64,000 nt of DNA from CAWAND01 sp963807065. Lineage in GTDB: Bacteria > Chloroflexota > Anaerolineae > Anaerolineales > E44-bin32. The DNA is taken from positions 868,001 through 932,000 of the forward strand of contig CAWDZQ010000003.1 of the NCBI GenBank assembly GCA_963807065.1. Reading direction: 5' to 3'. This document shows positions 28,593 through 37,183 of the stretch, piece after piece. Under the pieces are notes generated by a model. That model was not told the origin of the DNA and searched no databases. It was given only the letters and a program-made list of their open reading frames with translations. Position 1 is the stretch's first letter. Every line of letters begins with the position of its first letter. The position numbers and the translations under genes are program-made.

Positions 28593-29804
28593 ATGTTCGA
28601 TACCGGCAACACGGGTTTCATGCTCGTCGCGACGAGTCTCGTCATGCTCATGACTCCGGGACTGGCCTTCTTCTATGGGGGTCTTGTCGGCCGCAAGAAT
28701 GTGCTGACCATTATGATCCAGTCGTTTGTCTCGATGGGTGTCACGACGATCCTTTGGTACCTGGTCGGATACTCACTTTGCTTCAGCGGCGACGTGGGCG
28801 GCATCATTGGAAACCTCGACAAAGCTTTCCTCCACGGCGTCGACGTCACATCAGCATTTGGAAGCTCAGGAATTCCTCTGTTTGTCTTCATCGCCTACCA
28901 GATGATGTTTGCGATCATTACGCCAGCCCTAATCACCGGGGCATTCGCCAACAGAGTACGGTTTGGAGCTTATCTGTTCTTCCTCGTGGCCTGGCTGGTC
29001 ATTGTCTATTTCCCGATGGTTCACATGATCTGGGGCGGAGGGATCCTTCAGCAGTGGGGAGTTGAAGATTTCGCTGGGGGAATCGTGGTTCACAACATCG
29101 CCGGGATGGCTGCCCTGGCTTCGGTCATCTTCGTGGGCCGACGGGTGTTCCAGGACAAGGGTCCGCACAGCATCCCCCTCGTGGCGCTCGGCACCGGGCT
29201 TCTTTGGTTCGGTTGGTACGGCTTTAACGCCGGGAGCGAGTTGAGCGTCAATGCCGTTACCGCGACGGCCTTCCTCAATACGGATATCGCCGCGTCATTC
29301 GCGGGCGTGGTTTGGCTGATCATGGCCTGGATCTTCGAGAAGAAACCCAAGTTCCTGGGGCTTCTCACCGGAGCCGTGGCTGGTCTTGCAACCATCACAC
29401 CTGCTGCGGGCTACGTGACCCCTACCAGCGCCGCAATCATCGGAACCGCGGCTGGCGTCGTGTGCTACTTTGCCATTTCCCTGCGGACCAGAATGAACCT
29501 CGATGATGCCCTGGACGTGTGGGGAGTCCACGGAGTCGGCGGATTTCTTGGGATTATTTGCCTCGGACTTCTTGCGGACGCCAGCGTCAATGCCGCCGGA
29601 GTGAACGGCCTGTTGCTGGGCAATGCGAGCTTCTTTTTGAAGGAGGTGGTAGCGGTCGTGTTGTCGTCTGTTTATGCCTTCGTCATCTCCTACCTGATGT
29701 TGTGGGGGATCAACAAGATCACGGTGGTCAAGGTCACCCGACAGGATGAAGAAACGGGATTGGATGCCGCGCTCCACGGGGAGAGCGCTTACGAAATGAT
29801 CTAA
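28593..29804 (+). CDS. amtB: Ammonium transporter
   Basis: This 403-residue Amt/MEP/Rh channel moves ammonium across the cytoplasmic membrane. Eleven hydrophobic segments are visible. The twin pore histidines fall in GGIVVHNIAG (about 167) and VWGVHGVGG (about 309). The C-terminus GLDAALHGESAYEMI matches the PII-interacting tail of AmtB. A GGGAGGTG site precedes the ATG. No glnK is adjacent, which is unusual; the upstream neighbour is instead the degenerate response regulator. Confidence 0.95.
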   Translation: MFDTGNTGFMLVATSLVMLMTPGLAFFYGGLVGRKNVLTIMIQSFVSMGVTTILWYLVGYSLCFSGDVGGIIGNLDKAFLHGVDVTSAFGSSGIPLFVFIAYQMMFAIITPALITGAFANRVRFGAYLFFLVAWLVIVYFPMVHMIWGGGILQQWGVEDFAGGIVVHNIAGMAALASVIFVGRRVFQDKGPHSIPLVALGTGLLWFGWYGFNAGSELSVNAVTATAFLNTDIAASFAGVVWLIMAWIFEKKPKFLGLLTGAVAGLATITPAAGYVTPTSAAIIGTAAGVVCYFAISLRTRMNLDDALDVWGVHGVGGFLGIICLGLLADASVNAAGVNGLLLGNASFFLKEVVAVVLSSVYAFVISYLMLWGINKITVVKVTRQDEETGLDAALHGESAYEMI

Positions 29805-29847
29805 ACGCCGGCTTGGCGCACAAGCGCCTTTCGACCAGGGAAGGGGC

Positions 29848-29884
29848 CAACCCGGGGAACATCCCCACCGGTTGAGCCCTTTTC
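29848..29884 (+). terminator. Probable rho-independent terminator after amtB
   Basis: An interrupted stem (CAACC-GGGG / CCCC-GGTTG with a small internal loop) starts 44 bases after the amtB stop and is followed by a short T-run (CCCTTTTCTGTT). The imperfect stem keeps confidence moderate. Confidence 0.45.
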
Positions 29885-30219
29885 TGTTGGGTCCATTTTG
29901 GCAGAAGCTGGTGCACCATCTGTGAGCGATCCGAACACACGGCGTGGTGGATCATACGGGCGGCTTCCGCTCTGTGGAGGTCCCACGAATATCATTGGCG
30001 GCTTTTGGTTGGAGACAACACAAGATCCCTTTATGGGGTCTACAACCGTGTCGAGCCGCGCGACCTCCCCTCATGCCCAAGGTCTGCCCATTGGGCCAAG
30101 AATACCAACCCAATATTGACTTGCGGGGGTAAGTCACTCATTCCGGTCGAACATGCTCCGCCGCTTCGGGGAGTTCTGGTTTGTTAGGACGCGACTTGGG
30201 ATGCTCAAGAAGAACCATA
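29885..30219. other. Intergenic interval without a recognised gene
   Basis: Between the amtB terminator and the glycosyltransferase remnant I see only short overlapping open frames with no family character, and no RNA gene or repeat. Confidence 0.5.
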
Positions 30220-30963
30220 TCAGCTTCTCGATCCCAAGAAAGTGCAATCTCCAGTACCTTGTCCGGAGCGCAAGACCCGGGTTCGCAATGAGCGCGGCAA
30301 ACAGGGCCCGATTTCGCCCCGAAACTTGGCGTGGAGGGCTTGGTCTCGGAGACGGGCCAAAAGCGGGGCTTGACCGATCGTATCGAGCTCACTCTGGGTC
30401 AGGTGATCTTCGGACCAAAGGCGCAATTGTTGATACATCTTCTCTGTGGTAGTCGTATCTGAGTTCTGCCTAGCGGCCAGAATCCTTGACACCTTGTGAA
30501 ACCGGCGAATCGCCACCGGCTGCGTGCCGTCCGGAACCAGCCGCGTCTTGGCCGCCAAGCGGAGGCAGAATTCCGTGTCTTGATATATCTCAAGCTCGGC
30601 GTTGAAGACTCCCGAACGCTCTATCGCACGCTTCCGAACCGTTAATCCATCTAGATGAAAATGGCCAACGCTTACCAGCAGCAGGGCCTGGAACAGTCCA
30701 TCGGGTTCAATTGCGCGCAACAATCGAGTGAACTTTCGCGACGACCCGGAATTCCGCCAGCGCCGCTCAGACTCATGGTCTTGAAAGACGGTCCCGACAG
30801 CCTCATAAATGCCATCGACTCGGGCATCTTGCTGGAACATGCCGCGCGCCATTGAGAAGCGGACCGGCAGGAAATAGCCGTCGGCACCGATGAAGGCGCG
30901 TCGGAACCTGAACCCGCCGGGCCGCAGTAGGCGCGGCCATTGCGGCAGATATGGCCGGGCCAA
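30220..30963 (-). pseudogene. Truncated family-2-type glycosyltransferase
   Basis: The readable part matches the C-terminal half of a GT-A fold transferase. A degenerate DxD region (GADGYFLPVRFSMAR, where DADDxxxPxRF would be expected) is followed by VDGIYEAVGTVF, GHFHLDGLTVRKRA and YQDTEFCLRLAA. The N-terminal nucleotide-binding strands are absent, and the sequence before residue 25 is Arg/Pro-rich and not family-like. No start with a ribosome site is evident. It is probably a remnant; a distant frameshift is the alternative. Confidence 0.5.
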
Positions 30964-31036
30964 GATGATCTACTTCGGCTCAACGATCCCACTGCTCTCC
31001 AAGAATGGCATAATGTCAGTTCGGCGGCGTGTCATT

Positions 31037-31066
31037 TTGACGATGACCTGCGGTATGGTGTAGCTT
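31037..31066 (+). promoter_or_regulatory. Possible promoter of the methyltransferase/corrinoid operon
   Basis: TTGACG (31037-31042) and TAGCTT (31061-31066) are spaced 18 bases apart, about 60 bases upstream of the start codon. A 7-bp inverted repeat (31080-31086 with 31106-31112) lies in the leader just before the AAGGAG site. Prediction by eye only. Confidence 0.35.
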
Positions 31067-31125
31067 AGGATAGGCAAGTCACCGGCTGGCTTGCATTCCC
31101 CACCCGCCGGTGGATAAGGAGAACC

Positions 31126-32019
31126 ATGCCCGACAACTTGATCACGGTGCTTTCTTCGAAGACGAGGGATGTCACTATCCGACGTGGGATGCGGACGGTC
31201 GTCGTCGGTGAACGCATCAATCCCACCGGACGGAAGCAGATGCTGGCCGCCCTGCAAGCTGGCAACTTCGAACAGGTCAAGGCGGACGCCCTGGCCCAGG
31301 TGGCGGCAGGGGCACAAGTCCTGGACATCAATGCGGGCGTCCCTGGCGCCGACGAGACCCAGCTGCTGCAGCAGGTCATGGCCACCGTGATGGACGTCAC
31401 CGATGCGCCGCTGTGCATTGACACCGCCGACTCAGACGCCCTGGCTGGCGCACTGTCCGCGTACGAAGGTAAGGCGCTGGTCAATTCGGTCAACGGTGAG
31501 GCCTCCGCCCTCGAGCGCACATTGCCCCTGGTGAAGGAACATGGCGCGGCCGTGATCGGCCTGTGCATGGACGAGAACGGAATCCCCCCGACCGCGGAAG
31601 ACCGGCTGAGGGTGGCGGCCAAGATCCTCGATCACGCCGGCCGGCGCGGCATTCCACCAGAGGACGTGGTCATCGACCCTCTGGCGCTTACCATGGGCTC
31701 GGACAGCAACGCCGGCAAAATTGCGTTAGACACGATCGCCCTCGTGGTGGCCGAGTTTGGGGTCAACGTCACGATGGGCGTCAGCAACATCTCCTTCGGC
31801 ATGCCCGAGCGCAAGCACATCAACAGCACCTACATCGCTATGGCCATCCTGGCCGGCCTCACCTGCCCCATCACCAACCCCATGGTCCCAGAAGTCCAAT
31901 TGGCCATCCTGGCTGCGGACCTGTCGATGGGTCGAGATGAATATGGGATGGATTGGATAAAGGCGTACCGCCAACGCCAGAAAGCCAGCCAAGATGAGCC
32001 AACCGGAGCCCAGCCATGA
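31126..32019 (+). CDS. Pterin-dependent (DHPS-like) methyltransferase
   Basis: This TIM-barrel methyltransferase of the pterin-binding family transfers methyl groups between tetrahydrofolate and a corrinoid protein. Family segments are VVGERINPTGRK (about 26-37), VLDINAGVPGADE (about 65-77), LCIDTADSDAL, NSVNGE (about 123-128) and GVSNISFGMPER (about 210-221). It is homologous to the AcsE at 44635 but distinct. The ATG has AAGGAG upstream. It overlaps the corrinoid-protein gene by 4 bases, so the pair is probably a methyl-transfer module linked to the THF pool. The methyl donor substrate is unknown. Confidence 0.9.
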   Translation: MPDNLITVLSSKTRDVTIRRGMRTVVVGERINPTGRKQMLAALQAGNFEQVKADALAQVAAGAQVLDINAGVPGADETQLLQQVMATVMDVTDAPLCIDTADSDALAGALSAYEGKALVNSVNGEASALERTLPLVKEHGAAVIGLCMDENGIPPTAEDRLRVAAKILDHAGRRGIPPEDVVIDPLALTMGSDSNAGKIALDTIALVVAEFGVNVTMGVSNISFGMPERKHINSTYIAMAILAGLTCPITNPMVPEVQLAILAADLSMGRDEYGMDWIKAYRQRQKASQDEPTGAQP

Positions 32020-32655
32020 GCGATGTCCTGGCCAAACTTGCCCAAGCGGTCATCGAAGGAGACATGCAGGCTACGCCCGGCCTCACACAGCAGGCATTGG
32101 ATGAGGGCGTCGAACCAGGCGTGATTCTCGAATCAAGGCCTGCTGCCGGGGATGTCCCACGTGGGCGAGGCCTTCCGCTCGGGAGATATGTTCGTCCCCG
32201 AGGTGATGCTGGCTGCCAGGGCGATGCAGGCCTCGATGGATTTGCTTCGCCCGCTCCTGGTCCAAACCGGCGCCAAAATGTCCGGCAAGATCGTGATTGG
32301 GACCGTCAAGGGGGATCTGCACGATATCGGCAAGAACTTGGTGGCCATGATGTGCGAAGGGGCGGGCTTTGAGATCACAGACCTGGGAAGGGATGTCGAT
32401 CCTGCACGGTTTGTCGAGGCGGTGAAGGATGGACAGGCTGAGATTGTCGCCCTGTCCGCCTTGTTGACCACGACGATGCGTTCCATGGAGAACACCATCC
32501 TGGCCCTGCAGGAAGCCGGAGTTCGAGACCAGGTCAAAGTCATGGTTGGCGGGGCGCCGGTGACCCAGGATTTCGCCGACAAGATCGGGGCCGACGGCTA
32601 CGCTCCCAACGCGGCCGCGGCCGCTGACCTGGCCAAAACCCTGGTGAATGCATGA
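32016..32655 (+). CDS. Corrinoid (B12-binding) methyl carrier protein, frameshifted
   Basis: This is a MtbC/MtaC-like two-domain carrier. A helical cap (from MSDVLAKLAQAVIEGD) is followed by the Rossmann B12 domain with the cobalt-ligand motif GDLHDIGKN, then ALLTTTM and GGAPVT. The frame breaks: the cap reads in the frame from 32016 to about GVIL, then continues as NQGLLPGMSHVGEAF in the frame that ends at 32655. Dropping one G near 32130 restores a normal protein of about 212 residues. It overlaps the methyltransferase stop (ATGA) and the DUF1638 start (ATGA). Whether the slip is real or a sequence error cannot be told here. Confidence 0.85.
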
Positions 32656-33476
32656 CCACGTCGGGCGAATCCGTCCACGGCGCCCAAATCGATCAGGCCG
32701 AACGTTTGCCCATCGCCGTGATCGGGTGCCGGGTCTTCCGAGATCTGCTCGACGCTCACCTGCCTGGTTCGCTTGTAGACAGCGTCACCTTCCTCGACTA
32801 CGGGCTTCACCGCTGGCCGGCCAAACTCCATGAGGCGGTCCAGGCACAGATTGATGGGCTGGTCACACCCAGCCTGGTGGTGCTAGGGTACGGATTGTGC
32901 GGCAACGGCCTGGACGGAATTGAGGCGCGCCAACACACGCTTCTGATTCCCAGGGCAGATGACTGCATCACCGTCCTGCTGGGCTCCAGATCGCGCTACG
33001 TGGAGGAGTTTGAAACAGAGCCCGGGACTTACTACCTGACCAAGGGCTGGCTCGAATTGGGGAGCCATCCGCTTAATGAATTCCGCGAGTACGAAGCCCG
33101 CTACGGGCTAGAAAACGCCCAGTGGATCATGGATCAGCAGTACCAGCATTATCGGCGACTGGTGTTCGTGGCCCACAGCCATCGGGAATTGGCCACCTAT
33201 CGAGCACAGGCGCAGGAGGTGGGCGAGTTCTGCGCCCAATGGGGTATGCGCTACGAGGAGATCCTGGGGAGCGAGCTGTTCGTCGAACGGTTGGCCCGGG
33301 CCGCGCTTCACCCCGACGCTATCGATTCCGATTTTCTGTTGGTGCCGCCGGGCGGCCAAATCCAGCAAGCCGAGTTTCTGCGTCAACCCGCGGCCGGCAG
33401 CGACCCCGCACCGCTTGGCCTCCTCCGGCCTACTCAGACGGACCAGAGGTCCGCAGCAGTACCGCCCCCCTCTTGA
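32652..33476 (+). CDS. DUF1638 protein
   Basis: This 274-residue DUF1638 protein belongs to a family repeatedly found beside corrinoid methyltransferase genes but with no firm function that I know of. Family segments are VIGCRVFRDLL (about 23), VVLGYGLCGNGLDGI (about 75-89), IPRADDCITVLLGS (about 97-110) and PGTYYLTKGWLE (about 122-133). The His/Cys/Asp residues in these segments look like a metal or cofactor site. It is translationally coupled (ATGA) to the corrinoid gene. The C-terminal 40 residues are Pro/Gln-rich. A methyltransferase or demethylation accessory role is inferred. Confidence 0.87.
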   Translation: MTTSGESVHGAQIDQAERLPIAVIGCRVFRDLLDAHLPGSLVDSVTFLDYGLHRWPAKLHEAVQAQIDGLVTPSLVVLGYGLCGNGLDGIEARQHTLLIPRADDCITVLLGSRSRYVEEFETEPGTYYLTKGWLELGSHPLNEFREYEARYGLENAQWIMDQQYQHYRRLVFVAHSHRELATYRAQAQEVGEFCAQWGMRYEEILGSELFVERLARAALHPDAIDSDFLLVPPGGQIQQAEFLRQPAAGSDPAPLGLLRPTQTDQRSAAVPPPS

Positions 33477-33562
33477 GGCTCACGATCGCAGGCCGGCCTC
33501 AGCCCCCCACCCGGCCAAGCGGAATTGGCCAACGCCTGGGCCAGCCGTCGAGCCAGCCTAAC

Positions 33563-33580
33563 TTGTGATGATTTTCACAA
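33563..33580. promoter_or_regulatory. Rex/Crp-like 18-bp palindrome between convergent genes
   Basis: TTGTGA-N6-TCACAA, a perfect 6-bp inverted repeat. It differs from the Rex consensus TTGTGAA-N4-TTCACAA by one base. It lies between the 3' ends of the DUF1638 gene and the hydrogenase-protease gene, so its target promoter is unclear. Confidence 0.5.
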
Positions 33581-33652
33581 AACGGAGCCGACGGCGCGGC
33601 TGGAAGGCGACCGGCCGTCGGGCAGGGATTGGCGACGCCCCATGTGTGGCGA

Positions 33653-34135
33653 TCAGGCGTCGGTGAGCACCCTTTGAACCGCCTGGATGGCGAACGGAAT
33701 CGCTGCTTCGACCTCCGGGCTCAGATCTTCTCCGAAATTGACCACATCCAGCGCCTCGATTCCCACCAGAGTGATGTCGGCGCTCGCCGGCACGCTTAAG
33801 CCCACCCTTCGTCCGAGTTCCAGCGCCACAGGCAGGCTGGTGTCGTGGGGAGAGGCGCTGCGCCGGGTAGGGACGTCATCCGGCGACAAGAGTCGCACCG
33901 TTCCCGCCGGAGCCCCGGTACACATGGCGTCGACCACAATCACCCGGTCGTAACCTACCAGCCGCTCCATCAGGCGCAGCCCGCCCCAGGTGTTCTCATC
34001 GACTTCGATCCCGGGCGCATCAGCCAGCATCGGCCGAAGTGCCTGGGCTACCCGCAACCCCACCGCATCGTCCCGCAGGATGGGATTGCCAAGTCCCAGC
34101 ACCAATGTCTTCAAGTCAAGCATTTGGCATGTCAT
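33653..34135 (-). CDS. Hydrogenase maturation protease (M52 family)
   Basis: This nickel-dependent endopeptidase clips the C-terminal peptide of the NiFe-hydrogenase large subunit after metal insertion. It has LVLGLGNPILRDDAVG at the N-terminus (Asp at the metal site), VIVVDAMCTG (second metal Asp) and SPHDTSLP (His ligand). ATG 34135 follows GAGGGGTGG and is preferred over 34150. It lies directly downstream of the large-subunit gene, whose product ends with 30 residues beyond the last metal-binding motif, the expected cleavage substrate. Confidence 0.92.
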   Translation of the reverse strand: MTCQMLDLKTLVLGLGNPILRDDAVGLRVAQALRPMLADAPGIEVDENTWGGLRLMERLVGYDRVIVVDAMCTGAPAGTVRLLSPDDVPTRRSASPHDTSLPVALELGRRVGLSVPASADITLVGIEALDVVNFGEDLSPEVEAAIPFAIQAVQRVLTDA

Positions 34136-34190
34136 ATATCCACCCCTCATCGGGTAGATCCAAGTGCGCTGTGGCCCGCGACCGAATCCG

Positions 34191-35666
34191 TCAAGAGCCC
34201 GAGACGTACTGAGTCAAGGAGTCGATGATCTCGCCCTGTGGCCCGCGGATGGTCACCTCGAGCGGCATCTGGCCGGGCAACGAGTGCGTGGCGCAGCCCA
34301 AACACGGATCGTAGGCCCTAAACGCCATCTCGACCTTGTTTAGCAGACCCTCCGACACCATGGTGCCCTTCTGGATCAGGGCTTCGGCGGCGCGCTTGAT
34401 CGACATGTTGATTGGTGCGTTGTTGTTGGTGGTACCGACGATGAGATTGACGTGGGTCAGAACGCCCCGCTCGTCGGTCTGGTAGTGGTGGGTCAGCGTG
34501 CCGCGCGGCGCCTCGACGCAGCCAATGCCCTCGTCCGGCGTTTCCGTTGGCAAGGTCCGGAAGGTCTCCCCGGTGATCTCGGGGTCTACCGCCAGTTCCA
34601 CCCAACGTTCGGTGGCGTAAAGAAGTTCAATCAGCCGCGCCCAGTGGGTGGCCAGAGTGGCATGCACCGGCTTGCCGCCCAGAGTCTCATACATGCGCTC
34701 GTACTCGGCTTGCGCCAGGGGGGTGGCCATGCCATCGGCGGCGTTGAGACGGGAGAGCGGCGTGGCCTTGTAGACCCCCGAGTCGACCCCGCCTACGAAG
34801 CCTTTCCACCCGATCTTCTTGAGGTAGGGGAACTTGAGGTACGACCAGGGTTCGACGCGCTCGGCGATGTATTCGCGGTACTCTCTGGCCGGGTACTTGG
34901 CGTGTTCCTTGCCCTCCGGGCCCACGACGCGGATCATGCCGTCATAGAAGTTGACGTGATTGTGTTCGTCGACGGTGCCCATGTTGTAGGTGCGGTCGGC
35001 ATAGGCGTCGCTCAGGATCAGGGTCAGATAGTCGGAATTCTCAAGCACGACGTCATTGAACAACTGCAGGGAGAACTTGGCGAAATCGATCGCCTCCCGG
35101 CCAAGTTTCTCGATCTCCTGCCGCTGCTCCTCGGTGATGCCGCGGCTCACACCGCCAGGCACCGCCCAGTTGGGATGGACCGGCCTTCCGCCCATCATCT
35201 TGATAAGATGGTGTCCGTCGGCCCGCATTTTAAGCACCTTGCCGGCAACTTCCATACCCACCTTCTGGATGATCCCGAGGATGTTGCGCTCTGCGACCGG
35301 TGCTTCCGGACCCACGACGAAGTCGGGCCCGGCCAAAGCGTAAAAATGAGTTGTGTGATCGGTGGCGTAGAAGATGCTGTAGAACAGCTCACGCAGCTTC
35401 TTGGCCGTGGGCGGAGGGTCGACGTGGAACAGCGCGTCAAGGGCCTTGGCGGAGGCCATGTGATGCGCTTCAGGACAGACCCCACAGATTCGGTTGGTGA
35501 TGTTGGGCATATCCTCGGCCTGCCGGCCGACACAGAACCGCTCAAATCCGCGCAGCTCGGGAACCTGCATATAGGCATTGGCGACATCGCCCTCTTCCGT
35601 CAGGAAGATGTCGATCTTGCCGTGCCCCTCGAGGCGGGTGATCGGGTCAATCGAAATACGTTTCAT
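34191..35666 (-). CDS. mvhA: Group 3 NiFe hydrogenase large subunit (MvhA-like)
   Basis: This catalytic subunit holds the NiFe(CN)2CO site and oxidises H2. N-terminal motif RICGVCPEAH (about 59-68) and C-terminal DPCLGCATH (about 453-461) give the four Cys ligands. Thirty residues follow the final His, so the precursor form is encoded and should be cut by the neighbouring protease. ATG 35666 (GAGG seven bases upstream) is preferred over GTG 35672. It follows the small subunit by 14 bases. The F420-non-reducing (Mvh) type fits better than HoxH because of the Hdr linkage. Confidence 0.94.
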   Translation of the reverse strand: MKRISIDPITRLEGHGKIDIFLTEEGDVANAYMQVPELRGFERFCVGRQAEDMPNITNRICGVCPEAHHMASAKALDALFHVDPPPTAKKLRELFYSIFYATDHTTHFYALAGPDFVVGPEAPVAERNILGIIQKVGMEVAGKVLKMRADGHHLIKMMGGRPVHPNWAVPGGVSRGITEEQRQEIEKLGREAIDFAKFSLQLFNDVVLENSDYLTLILSDAYADRTYNMGTVDEHNHVNFYDGMIRVVGPEGKEHAKYPAREYREYIAERVEPWSYLKFPYLKKIGWKGFVGGVDSGVYKATPLSRLNAADGMATPLAQAEYERMYETLGGKPVHATLATHWARLIELLYATERWVELAVDPEITGETFRTLPTETPDEGIGCVEAPRGTLTHHYQTDERGVLTHVNLIVGTTNNNAPINMSIKRAAEALIQKGTMVSEGLLNKVEMAFRAYDPCLGCATHSLPGQMPLEVTIRGPQGEIIDSLTQYVSGS

Positions 35667-35680
35667 AGCCACACCTCATC

Positions 35681-36673
35681 TCACGCGGTTTCGGCCGGCT
35701 GGCGATCAGAGACGTGCAACGCCGAGCGGCGCAGTTCACTTCCTGCCAAACTAAAGCGATAAAAATTGCCCACGGTGTCTGGAATGCCCTCAGAGATGAT
35801 GCGGGCGATTTCGTCTGGGTCCTCGCTGTCGAGCACGGAGGCCAGGGCCGACATCATGCGCGCCCCGAAATCGTCCACGTCCTCATTCGGGCCGTAGCAG
35901 CCGATGCAGGGGGAGCCGACCGTCGGGCACAGTGCCCCGCATCCGTCGCGTGTGGCGATGCCGCAGCAGACCAGCCCCTGCTCGAGCAGGCAGACATCCG
36001 GATCAGGGATCATCTGCCAGGTCCGCTTGAACCCGGAGATCTTCTTTTCGCTCCGCTGCCGCGAGCAGCTGTTGCAGACCGTGGTCTGCGCCCCGATGAC
36101 CGATCCGGGCGCCGGCAGCTCGCCCTTGACGATGGCTAACACGGCGTCCCAGATGCGCTCCGGCTCCGGCGGGCATCCGGGCAGGAAATAGTCGACGTCC
36201 ACCGTCTGCGCCAACGTCCGAACCGTGTTGTAGAAGATCGGCAGATACAGCGAGCCTTCATCGACGATCGTCTCGGGCTGCGGGCGGGTGCCCTCGGGGT
36301 TGTCGAGTGTTGGGTTGTGGCCGTAAACCGTTTCGAAGATCGCTTCGCGGTCCGAGAGATTGGCCAGCGCCGGAATGCCGCCTTCGACGGCGCATGAGCC
36401 AAATGCAATCAAAGCCTTCGACTTCTGGCGCAGCAACCGCGCCATGTATTCCTGTTCGCTGGTCCGGATGGCGCCATTGAACAAGCAGACGTCGATCGAG
36501 CCGTCGTCCATCTCCTCAATGTCCCTGACCTTGGCATCCACAGCCACCGGCCACAGGACGATATCGAAAGCAGCGGCCACGTCCAAAATCTTCTCGTTGA
36601 TCGCCAGTACGGCGATCTCGCAGCCTCCGCACGAGGCCGCCCAGTAGAGCGCCAGCTTGCCCTTCTCGGTCAT
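35681..36673 (-). CDS. mvhG: NiFe hydrogenase small subunit (MvhG-like)
   Basis: This electron-transfer subunit relays electrons from the NiFe site through Fe-S clusters to MvhD/HdrA. The proximal-cluster Cys set is visible as CGGCEIAV (about 15-22), GSCAVEGG (about 97) and LPGCPPEPERI (about 165). A further Cys-rich block CNSCSRQRSEKK ... CCGIATRDGCGALC ... CIGCYG (about 198-265) probably carries additional clusters. The ATG overlaps the MvhD stop (ATGA), showing translational coupling. Confidence 0.92.
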   Translation of the reverse strand: MTEKGKLALYWAASCGGCEIAVLAINEKILDVAAAFDIVLWPVAVDAKVRDIEEMDDGSIDVCLFNGAIRTSEQEYMARLLRQKSKALIAFGSCAVEGGIPALANLSDREAIFETVYGHNPTLDNPEGTRPQPETIVDEGSLYLPIFYNTVRTLAQTVDVDYFLPGCPPEPERIWDAVLAIVKGELPAPGSVIGAQTTVCNSCSRQRSEKKISGFKRTWQMIPDPDVCLLEQGLVCCGIATRDGCGALCPTVGSPCIGCYGPNEDVDDFGARMMSALASVLDSEDPDEIARIISEGIPDTVGNFYRFSLAGSELRRSALHVSDRQPAETA

Positions 36674-37167
36674 CTGGCCACCTCCATTGCCTCAGCGTGC
36701 TCTTCGGCGAGGGCCAGGATGGCGTCCTCCGCCTCGGGATCCGGCGCCCAGTTGCCGGGCCAATTCATGGGACCCAGCGCCCGGATGTCTTCGACCATGT
36801 CACGGATGGCCTGGGCCAGCAGGGCGCCTTCGGCGGCTGACGCCCATTGCAGCCGGATGCGCTTCTCTTCCATGCCAAAGCCCAGCAGCGTCTGCTTGAG
36901 CATCTCAAACCGACGCATGGTCTTGTAGTTTTGTTCCTGATAGTGGCATTCGCCCGGGTGGCATCCGGCGATCATCACACCGTCAGCACCTTTGGAGATC
37001 GCCCGCAGCACGAAGGCAGGATCCACCCGGCCGCTGCACATGACACGCAGCATGCGCACGTTGGCCGGATACTTCATACGGCTCGTCCCTGCCAGGTCCG
37101 CCGCTCGGTACGAGCACCAGTTGCACAAGAAAGCCACAATTTTGGGTTCAAAGATCGTTTCAGCCAT
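36670..37167 (-). CDS. mvhD: MvhD-type [2Fe-2S] coupling subunit
   Basis: This small iron-sulfur protein connects the hydrogenase to HdrA. Family segments are FLCNWCSYRAADLAG (about 12-26), VMCSGRVDPAFVLRA (about 40-54) and GCHPGECHYQEQN (about 67-79), which supply the cluster cysteines. The frame runs to 37260, but ATG 37167 with GAGGCGG upstream gives the family-typical 165 residues. It lies between HdrA and MvhG, the usual order for HdrABC-MvhDGA modules. Confidence 0.93.
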   Translation of the reverse strand: MAETIFEPKIVAFLCNWCSYRAADLAGTSRMKYPANVRMLRVMCSGRVDPAFVLRAISKGADGVMIAGCHPGECHYQEQNYKTMRRFEMLKQTLLGFGMEEKRIRLQWASAAEGALLAQAIRDMVEDIRALGPMNWPGNWAPDPEAEDAILALAEEHAEAMEVAR

Positions 37168-37183
37168 GCTAGGACCGCCTCTC

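Noticed and set aside
34452..35762. 436-codon plus-strand open frame opposite the hydrogenase large subunit
   Set aside because: Antisense to a gene with intact NiFe ligands; no own motif.
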